A stretch of DNA of 56,774 nucleotides, taken from NCBI GenBank assembly GCA_016928075.1, contig JAFGLJ010000018.1, positions 1 to 56,774 on the forward strand, written 5' to 3'. Positions 16,000 through 22,139 of the stretch are shown here, one piece after another. The notes beneath the pieces were generated by a model. That model saw only the letters and a list, made by a program, of their open reading frames with translations, was not told the origin of the DNA and did no database searches. This DNA comes from Bacteroidales bacterium (GTDB lineage Bacteria > Bacteroidota > Bacteroidia > Bacteroidales > VadinHA17). The position numbers were made by a program, and so were the translations under genes. Each line of letters opens with the position of its first letter. Position 1 is the first letter of the stretch.

Positions 16000-17064
16000 A
16001 TGAACAGGAAGATTCTTCATATTGATATGGATGCTTTTTTTGCTTCGGTTGAACAAAATGATAATCCCGAATTAAAAGGGAAACCTGTTGTCGTAGGATC
16101 CGAATCATCAAGAGGTGTTATTGCTGCTGCCAGTTACGAAGCACGCAGGTATGGAGTAAGATCGGCAATGCCAAGTGCAACTGCAAAAAGATTATGTCCA
16201 GGACTTGTGTTTATGAAACACAGGATGTCCAGGTATAAAGAGGTGTCGTCCATTATTTTTAATATTTTTCATAATTATACTCCACTCGTTGAAGCTCTTT
16301 CTGTTGATGAGGCATTTCTTGATGTCAGTGCCTTTGCCTCTGATTTCAAATCTGCCATTTCAATAGCTTATCAGATTAAGAAGGATATAATGGAACAAAC
16401 CAGTCTTACATGCACAGCAGGTGTTGCAGTAAATAAATTCCTTGCAAAACTTGCTTCGGATATTAATAAACCTGATGGCATATATACTGTTTATCCTTCT
16501 GATATCGAACGGTTTATTGCCAACCTTCCCATTGAACGTTTCTTCGGGGTAGGTAAAGTTACTGCTGAAAAAATGCACAGATATGGAATACATACAGGAG
16601 CTGATCTCAGAAATGCTGAGCTATCATTCCTGTACAGGAATTTTGGAAAGGCAGGTGAGTTTTTCTATGATATTGCCAGGGGTATAGATAACAGGGAAGT
16701 TGAGCCCGGCAGAGTCAGGAAATCTGTTGGAGCTGAACTGACTTTCGCGAAAGATCTTACCACAGATTTCGAAATAATAGCTGAACTATATAAGCTGGAA
16801 AAAGAATTATGGTTAAGGATTGAAAAGCACGGTACAACAGGAAGAACCGTAACTGTAAAAGCGAAGTTTGATGATTTTAGCCAGGTGACCAGAAGCAATA
16901 CCCTCTCCCGGCTGGTTGATAGTTTCGCAGTTCTGCATGATGAAACAACAAAGTTGAGGGAACAGATGAATTTTAAACGAAGAGGAGTAAGACTGCTGGG
17001 TGTTACAATATCTAACCTTGAAGATGAGCATTTCGCTGATGAGCAGCTCAAGATATGGGAATAA
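16000..17064 (+). CDS. dinB: DNA polymerase IV (Y family)
   Basis: 354 aa translesion polymerase. The ATG at 16000 gives the conserved start MNRKILHIDMDAFFASVEQ with the first catalytic Asp; an in-frame TTG at 15988 is less likely. The palm motif SVDEAFLDVS supplies the catalytic Asp-Glu. ASYEARRYGVRSAMP is the fingers motif, CTAGVAVNKFLAKLASD follows, then the HhH thumb FFGVGKVTAEKMHRYGI and the little-finger domain to LGVTISNL. Length is normal; the C-terminus lacks an obvious long beta-clamp-binding tail beyond QLKIWE. No LexA-like box was recognised upstream. Confidence 0.93.
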   Translation: MNRKILHIDMDAFFASVEQNDNPELKGKPVVVGSESSRGVIAAASYEARRYGVRSAMPSATAKRLCPGLVFMKHRMSRYKEVSSIIFNIFHNYTPLVEALSVDEAFLDVSAFASDFKSAISIAYQIKKDIMEQTSLTCTAGVAVNKFLAKLASDINKPDGIYTVYPSDIERFIANLPIERFFGVGKVTAEKMHRYGIHTGADLRNAELSFLYRNFGKAGEFFYDIARGIDNREVEPGRVRKSVGAELTFAKDLTTDFEIIAELYKLEKELWLRIEKHGTTGRTVTVKAKFDDFSQVTRSNTLSRLVDSFAVLHDETTKLREQMNFKRRGVRLLGVTISNLEDEHFADEQLKIWE

Positions 17065-17082
17065 AATATAACAGATGATTAC

Positions 17083-17138
17083 AGGTTGCAGGTTCCAGGT
17101 TCCTCGTTTCTTGTTCCTCGTTCCTGGTTCCTCGTTCC
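17083..17138. repeat. Heptamer array (GTTCCTC family)
   Basis: Eight 7-bp units in strict register: AGGTTGC, AGGTTCC twice, TCGTTTC, TTGTTCC, TCGTTCC, TGGTTCC and TCGTTCC. Located in the 113-bp convergent gap between dinB and the acetyltransferase. Degenerate units with fixed period argue for tandem expansion followed by drift. Confidence 0.85.
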
Positions 17139-17177
17139 GTGTTAATTGGCATCTTTACATAAACCTTTTCAATACAT

Positions 17178-17672
17178 CTAACCTATCCTCAAACCGTAAT
17201 ATAAATGATCTCTTTCTTTACCGTTGAAGTCTGCTACCCCGGGCATCCTTCCCCATTCCCTGAAACCAAACTTTTCCAGGAGCCTTATGCTGGCAATATT
17301 ATGAGCCAAAAGTATGGCTATCAATGTTTTAAAATTATATTCAGATGCTTTGCCTATGGCATGAGTCATCAGTGACGTACCTATTCCAATATTTCTGTAT
17401 TTTTCATCAACGAAGTAACTTATTTCTGCTGCATATCTCATGGCCAGGCGGCGGGGACGGTACGGGCTGAAAGAGAAATAACCTGCCACTTCCCCGTTTG
17501 TGTCCGCAACAAACACCGGGTACTTAAACCTGTCATATGCCCTGTACCATTTCAACCTTTCTTCCATGGTATATGGCTCGGTATCGGCAGTTGACATCTC
17601 GTATGGGATAGCCTGGTTATAGATATTGTTAATCGCTTCCAGGTCTTTTTCTGTGGCTAAACGTATTTTCAT
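17178..17672 (-). CDS. GNAT acetyltransferase (phosphinothricin acetyltransferase-like)
   Basis: 164 aa from the ATG at 17670-17672 (MKIRLATEKDLEAINNIYNQ), which gives the canonical N-terminus of the Pat/YncA-type GNAT family; the frame extends to 17699 without support. Hallmarks are the acetyl-CoA loop EKYRNIGIGTSLMTHAIGKA, the NIASIRLLEKFGFREWG C-terminal motif and AGYFSFSPYRPR. Such enzymes N-acetylate amino groups of methionine derivatives, phosphinothricin-like compounds or other amines; the substrate is not evident. Single gene, flanked on both sides by heptamer arrays. Confidence 0.85.
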   Translation of the reverse strand: MKIRLATEKDLEAINNIYNQAIPYEMSTADTEPYTMEERLKWYRAYDRFKYPVFVADTNGEVAGYFSFSPYRPRRLAMRYAAEISYFVDEKYRNIGIGTSLMTHAIGKASEYNFKTLIAILLAHNIASIRLLEKFGFREWGRMPGVADFNGKERDHLYYGLRIG

Positions 17673-17683
17673 GTATGCAAGAT

Positions 17684-17708
17684 AAAAGACAAAAGACAAA
17701 AGACAAAA
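17684..17708. repeat. Heptamer array (AAAAGAC)
   Basis: Three perfect copies of AAAAGAC followed by AAAA, beginning 12 bp upstream of the start of the acetyltransferase gene, in its 5' leader. Copy-number change would alter the leader by 7 bp steps. Confidence 0.85.
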
Positions 17709-17853
17709 ACGGAAGGGATTAACCTCCCTGCGGTCGGTTGATACCTGAATGTGGATATCACATAGTATTTACAGAACCTTTCCCTCGGGGATTACTTCTT
17801 CACTTCGTTCAGTCGTGATCCCATTGCGGGAAAGCTTCATAGCATTTGCAGAT

Positions 17854-17874
17854 AAACGCCATGAGGCGTTTTTT
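17854..17874 (+). terminator. Hairpin with T run in the left arm of the palindrome
   Basis: AAACGCC-ATGA-GGCGTTT followed by TTT. It has the form of an intrinsic terminator on the plus strand, although no plus-strand gene is recognised upstream of it. Confidence 0.6.
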
Positions 17875-17933
17875 ACAGGGTTTCCAGACCCTTATAAGAG
17901 CAAGCTCTTAATGGGCCTGAAATCCCTGTAAAT

Positions 17934-17959
17934 AAAAACCCGCAAAAATGCGGGTTTTT
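17934..17959 (-). terminator. Terminator of tRNA-Ser
   Basis: Perfect 10-bp stem AAAAACCCGC / GCGGGTTTTT with an AAAAAT loop, 15 bp beyond the tRNA 3' end. On the minus strand it reads stem plus T run and should end the tRNA transcript. Confidence 0.75.
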
Positions 17960-17973
17960 ATCTGCAAATGCTA

Positions 17974-18065
17974 TGGCGGAGAGAGAGGGATTCGAACCCT
18001 CGGTCCCGATTCCTCGGGACAACGGTTTTCGAGACCGCCCCGTTCGACCACTCCGGCATCTCTCC
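17974..18065 (-). tRNA. tRNA-Ser (anticodon CGA)
   Basis: Class II tRNA with encoded CCA. Acceptor stem GGAGAGA pairs with TCTCTCC, the discriminator is G, and the anticodon loop CTCGAAA carries CGA (reads UCG) between stems GCGGT and ACCGT. The long variable arm (TTGTCCCGAGGAATCGGGACC region) and T loop GGTTCGAATCC are clear. Its 3' flank is the right arm of a large palindrome. Confidence 0.95.
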
Positions 18066-18213
18066 TAAAACTGACTGCAAATCTAATAAATATTAATGCA
18101 TTTGTAAACACCAGGTTAATGGTATAAGTTTATTATGGTTTAAGACTGTTTTTTGTTTAAATCTTTATTATTTTGCCTTCTGAAAAATTTATTAACTAAA
18201 AATATTATAGGTC

Positions 18214-20316
18214 GTGAAAAAATTATTACCAATTTTCCTGATTTTGCTGGTGTCTGTTTTCTCATGCAAACAGGATCAGAAAGATAAGGGAAAGGATAAT
18301 CCTTTCTTTTCTGAGTATGACACACCGTTCGGTGTACCTCCGTTCGATAAAATAAATGTTGAACATTTTACCCCGGCATTTGAAAAAGGGATGGAGGAGC
18401 AGAAAAAAGAAGTTGAGGCAATCCTTGAGAATGATGAGGAACCTACATTTCAGAACACTGTCGTTGCAATGGATAATACGGGTAAGCTGTTGAACAGGGT
18501 GGCATATACCTTTTTTGGATTGAGCAGTGCAAATACCAGCCTTGAATTGCAGGCTGTACAGATGGAAGTATCTCCCAAACTTGCCAAACACAGTGATGAA
18601 ATAAGCCTTGATCCAAGGTTTTTCGAGAGAGTGGAGCATGTATATAATAACAGTGAAAATTTTAACCTGACTGGTGAAGAGAAATTCCTCCTGGAAAATA
18701 TATACAAGGAACTCGTAAGAAATGGTGCAGCCCTTGACTCTCTGAAGAAAGAAGAATTAAAGGAAATGAATCAGAGACTTTCTGTCCTCAGGGTCGAGTT
18801 CAGCCAGAATGTACTTGCTGAAACCAATAACTATACCCTGGAGATAAGCAAAGAAGAAGACCTGGCAGGACTGCCAGAATCAGTAATTACCAGTGCTGCC
18901 GAGGAGGCTAAGGCAAGAGGCATGGAGGGTAAGTGGGTATTTACCACACAGAAGCCAAGCATGTTACCCTTCCTCCAGTATTCAGAAAAACCCGGATTGA
19001 GGGAGAAATTATATAATGCCTACCTCAACCGTGGCAATAATGATAATGATTATGACAACAAGGAAATAGTGGCAGAGATAATGGAAATGAGGGCCGACAG
19101 GGCTAAACTGCTGGGTTATGAGACGCACTCACACCTTGTACTTGAACCACGAATGGCCAAAAAACCTGATAATGTATATGATCTTCTTAACACACTATGG
19201 GATGCTGCAATGCCTGCTGCCAAAAAGGACCTTGCTGAAATGCAAAAGATTGCCGACAGGGAAGGAGACGGAATTAAGATACAGTCGAGCGACTGGTGGT
19301 ATTATTCCGAAAAACTGCGTAAGGAGAAATATGACCTCGATGATAATGAACTGAGACCATATTTTAAACTGGAAAATGTTAAGCAGGGCGCATTTACCCT
19401 TGCCAATAAACTTTATGGAATCACTTTTGACGAAATAGCTGATATACCTAAACCGCACGGGGAAGCTGTTGCTTATGAGGTAAAGGAAGAAAACGGTGAT
19501 CACCTTGGTGTGTTATACATGGATTTTCACCCCCGCGAGAGCAAGAACCAGGGGGCATGGTGCGGTTCCTACAGGGATCATAAGATTGAAGACGGTAAGG
19601 AGATCACTCCCGTGGTTACTATGGTGATGAACTTCACGAGACCAAGTGGTGATAAACCCTCATTATTGACACTTGATGAGGTTAGCACACTTTTCCATGA
19701 GTTCGGCCATGCACTTGACGGATTGTTTTCCGAGAAATCATATGGTTATGAATACATAGCATGGGATTTCGTTGAACTGCCGAGCCAGATAATGGAGCAC
19801 TGGGTAACTGAACCGGAAATGCTGAAAAGTTATGCATTGCATTACGAAACAGGTGAACCTATGCCGGATGAACTTATTGAAAAAATCAGAAAAAGCAGCC
19901 TGTTTAACCAGGGCTTTGCAAAAGGTGAATACCTGGCAGCATGCTACCTGGACATGGCTTACCATACCATCGACCAGGAAACAGAAATTAATGTACCGGA
20001 ATTTGAAAGAAATATTATGAATAAAATAGGTCTTATACCCGAAATAGAACCACGTTACAGGAGTACGTATTTCGGGCATATAATTGGAGGATATGATTCA
20101 GGTTATTATTCATATGACTGGGCTGCTGTACTCGATCATGACGCATACGAGGCTTTCAAAGAAAAAGGTATATTCGACAGGGAGACAGCTCAGTCTTTCA
20201 GGAAAGGTATCCTGGAGAAAAACGGCACCATGGATGCCATGGAAATGTACATTAATTTCAGAGGCAGGGAACCGGAAAGAACCGCATTTCTCAGGAATCT
20301 TGGATTTTTAAATTAA
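18214..20316 (+). CDS. M3-family peptidyl-dipeptidase (Dcp/oligopeptidase A-like), lipoprotein
   Basis: 700 aa from a GTG start. The lipoprotein signal peptide has the lipobox VFSC (Cys18), so the enzyme is exported and membrane-tethered. The zinc motif FHEFGHALDG (about residues 491-500) with a downstream Glu in WDFVELPSQIMEHW marks the thermolysin-like M3 family, and YFGHIIGGYDSGYYSYDWA is the typical substrate-binding segment. NPFFSEYDTPFGVPPFDKI at the mature N-terminus matches Bacteroidota Dcp-like proteins. It removes dipeptides or cleaves oligopeptides in the periplasm. The sulfatase gene follows after 79 bp containing a palindrome and an octamer array, so co-transcription is uncertain. 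Confidence 0.9.
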   Translation: MKKLLPIFLILLVSVFSCKQDQKDKGKDNPFFSEYDTPFGVPPFDKINVEHFTPAFEKGMEEQKKEVEAILENDEEPTFQNTVVAMDNTGKLLNRVAYTFFGLSSANTSLELQAVQMEVSPKLAKHSDEISLDPRFFERVEHVYNNSENFNLTGEEKFLLENIYKELVRNGAALDSLKKEELKEMNQRLSVLRVEFSQNVLAETNNYTLEISKEEDLAGLPESVITSAAEEAKARGMEGKWVFTTQKPSMLPFLQYSEKPGLREKLYNAYLNRGNNDNDYDNKEIVAEIMEMRADRAKLLGYETHSHLVLEPRMAKKPDNVYDLLNTLWDAAMPAAKKDLAEMQKIADREGDGIKIQSSDWWYYSEKLRKEKYDLDDNELRPYFKLENVKQGAFTLANKLYGITFDEIADIPKPHGEAVAYEVKEENGDHLGVLYMDFHPRESKNQGAWCGSYRDHKIEDGKEITPVVTMVMNFTRPSGDKPSLLTLDEVSTLFHEFGHALDGLFSEKSYGYEYIAWDFVELPSQIMEHWVTEPEMLKSYALHYETGEPMPDELIEKIRKSSLFNQGFAKGEYLAACYLDMAYHTIDQETEINVPEFERNIMNKIGLIPEIEPRYRSTYFGHIIGGYDSGYYSYDWAAVLDHDAYEAFKEKGIFDRETAQSFRKGILEKNGTMDAMEMYINFRGREPERTAFLRNLGFLN

Positions 20317-20322
20317 CTACTG

Positions 20323-20350
20323 ATCCCCCTTTGAAGGGGGCCAGGGGGAT
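20323..20350. repeat. Solo C-run/G-run palindromic element
   Basis: ATCCCCCT at 20323-20330 pairs with AGGGGGAT at 20343-20350, and an alternative inner stem CCCCCTT / AAGGGGG is at 20325-20340. The two folds are mutually exclusive. It resembles in style the CCCCTCCTTT palindromes around the DUF559 gene and may also terminate the M3 peptidase transcript. Confidence 0.75.
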
Positions 20351-20358
20351 GTTTAGTT

Positions 20359-20382
20359 GGAATAATGGAATAATGGAATAAT
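20359..20382. repeat. Octamer array (GGAATAAT x3)
   Basis: Three perfect GGAATAAT units plus a partial GGAAAATT, ending 13 bp before the sulfatase ATG at 20396. The array occupies the likely leader or ribosome-binding region of that gene. Confidence 0.9.
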
Positions 20383-20395
20383 GGAAAATTGACAT

Positions 20396-21931
20396 ATGAA
20401 ATATCTATATTTAATCCTAACTGGACTACTATCACTCGTAATAGCATCATGTACCGGTGAAAAAAAAGAACCTACCCAACCCAACATCATCTACATCCTT
20501 GCCGATGACCTGGGTTATGGTGAACTTGGTTGTTACGGACAGGAGAAAATTGAGACACCGGCCCTGGATAACCTGGCAGAATCGGGAATGATGTTCACGC
20601 AGCATTATTCAGGTTCACCTGTATGTGCACCATCACGCTGCGTGCTGCTCACAGGCAAGCATACAGGACATGCTTTCATACGGGGAAACCATGAATGGGG
20701 TGAAAGAGGTGATGTTTGGAGCTATACCGAGATGATAAATAATCCTGAACTGGAAGGGCAATACCCCCTGCCGGAAGGTACGGTGACAATAGGAACCCTT
20801 CTGCAGGATGCAGGCTATAAAACCGCTATAGTGGGTAAATGGGGGCTTGGTGCTCCCCGCAGTACCGGGATACCGAATAAGCAGGGATTTGATTTCTTTT
20901 TCGGTTATAACTGCCAGCGCCAGGCCCATACATATAACCCTGTGCACCTGTGGAAAAACACGGAAAGGGTGTTCACGGGAAATGATACGGTGCCTCCACA
21001 TACAGGAATGCCTGAAGGAGTCGATCCTTACGATGAATCCAGTTATGACAGGTTCTGGCTTGACATATATTCCCCGGATATGATGTTTGAAGAAATAACA
21101 GGATTTATAAATGAGAATAAGGATAATCCCTTTTTCCTGTACTGGGCTACAACGATACCACACCTTGCACTGCAGGCACCAGCTGAATGGATCGATTATT
21201 ATGTTGACAAATTCGGTGATGAGGAGCCGTATACGGGCGATAAAGGGTATTTCCCCCACCGTTCTCCCCATGCTGCCTATGCAGGCATGATATCATACCT
21301 CGATAACCAGGTCGGATTGTTGGTGAAACAGCTTAAAGACCTTGGTATTTATGAAAACACACTGATAATATTTGCCAGTGACAACGGACCATCCTACACG
21401 GGTGGTACCGATTCACAGTGGTTTAACAGTGCAGGTATTTTCAGTGAAGAGAGCGACCGGGTGAAAGGTTATGTTTATGAGGGGGGAATAAGGGTGCCGA
21501 TGATAGTCAGCTGGCATGGGAGGATAAAGCCGGGGTCAAAAACAGACCATATTTCGGCTTTCTGGGATGTGCTTCCCACCCTTTCTGAAATAAGCGGTTC
21601 CCGAAACCCCGAAAATATTGACGGGATTAGTTTTCTACCGGTCCTACTGGGTGAAGGTGATCAGGATGAACATGATTACCTCTACTGGGAATTCCCTGCA
21701 TACCAGGGGCAGCAGGCAGTGCGAATGGGTAAATGGAAGGCAATAAGGAAGAATATATTCCAGGGTAATATGAAAATTGAATTATATGACCTCGAGACTG
21801 ACCCCACAGAATCAACTGATATATCTGATAAATACCCTCAAATTGTAGCCAGGATAGATTCGATAATGCAGGCTGCACATAAGCCGGCGGAAGTGGAGCG
21901 ATTCAGGTTCAAGGAACTGGGAGACGGGTGA
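20396..21931 (+). CDS. Cys-type sulfatase, lipoprotein
   Basis: 511 aa arylsulfatase family enzyme, surface or periplasmic lipoprotein (lipobox IASC, Cys19). The active-site signature is SPVCAPSRCVLLTGK with Cys77 in the C-x-P-S-R context, requiring conversion to formylglycine by an anaerobic sulfatase-maturating radical SAM enzyme not found here. Metal ligands are in IIYILADDLGYGELG (Asp-Asp) and IIFASDNGPS (Asp-Asn). Likely removes sulfate from host or algal glycans; the S1 subfamily and substrate cannot be assigned by eye. The region upstream has an octamer array that could influence expression. Convergent with the GH92 gene. Confidence 0.92.
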   Translation: MKYLYLILTGLLSLVIASCTGEKKEPTQPNIIYILADDLGYGELGCYGQEKIETPALDNLAESGMMFTQHYSGSPVCAPSRCVLLTGKHTGHAFIRGNHEWGERGDVWSYTEMINNPELEGQYPLPEGTVTIGTLLQDAGYKTAIVGKWGLGAPRSTGIPNKQGFDFFFGYNCQRQAHTYNPVHLWKNTERVFTGNDTVPPHTGMPEGVDPYDESSYDRFWLDIYSPDMMFEEITGFINENKDNPFFLYWATTIPHLALQAPAEWIDYYVDKFGDEEPYTGDKGYFPHRSPHAAYAGMISYLDNQVGLLVKQLKDLGIYENTLIIFASDNGPSYTGGTDSQWFNSAGIFSEESDRVKGYVYEGGIRVPMIVSWHGRIKPGSKTDHISAFWDVLPTLSEISGSRNPENIDGISFLPVLLGEGDQDEHDYLYWEFPAYQGQQAVRMGKWKAIRKNIFQGNMKIELYDLETDPTESTDISDKYPQIVARIDSIMQAAHKPAEVERFRFKELGDG

Positions 21932-22047
21932 AATGAGAGATGAGTTATGAATTTTTATCCCGATTCTCATCTCTCATCCCGCATAATTTTAAAATCCACC
22001 TAATGCTTTCTTTACACGGATGGAAAATATCTTTACAAAAAAGAATG

Positions 22048-22117
22048 TTGCTCGTTGCTCGTTGCTCGTTACCGGGTAACTGGGTACAGGGTACTGGGTA
22101 TTCAGTCACTCAGTCCC
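22048..22117. repeat. Heptamer array (TTGCTCG then GGTACTG types)
   Basis: Ten 7-bp units in register: TTGCTCG three times, then TTACCGG, GTAACTG, GGTACAG, GGTACTG, GGTATTC, AGTCACT, CAGTCCC. The unit sequence changes along the array while the period stays 7. It lies between the convergent sulfatase and GH92 genes. Confidence 0.85.
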
Positions 22118-22139
22118 TTCGTCCCTAAGTCTCCCCCCG

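Larger units (their letters stand above)
17838..17975. repeat. 138-bp imperfect palindrome next to tRNA-Ser
   Basis: Outer arms are a perfect 19-bp inverted repeat, CATAGCATTTGCAGATAAA at 17838-17856 and its complement at 17957-17975. Each arm is followed inward by its own, different, hairpin (17854-17871 and 17934-17959), then an imperfect inner inverted repeat (ACAGGG...ACCC at 17875-17891 versus 17913-17929) and a central AAGAG/CTCTT stem. The right arm runs into the CCA end of tRNA-Ser. Confidence 0.85.

Noticed and set aside
17760..17837. Possible degenerate tRNA left of the tRNA-Ser palindrome
   Set aside because: I could not fold an acceptor stem, T loop or anticodon arm from this stretch.
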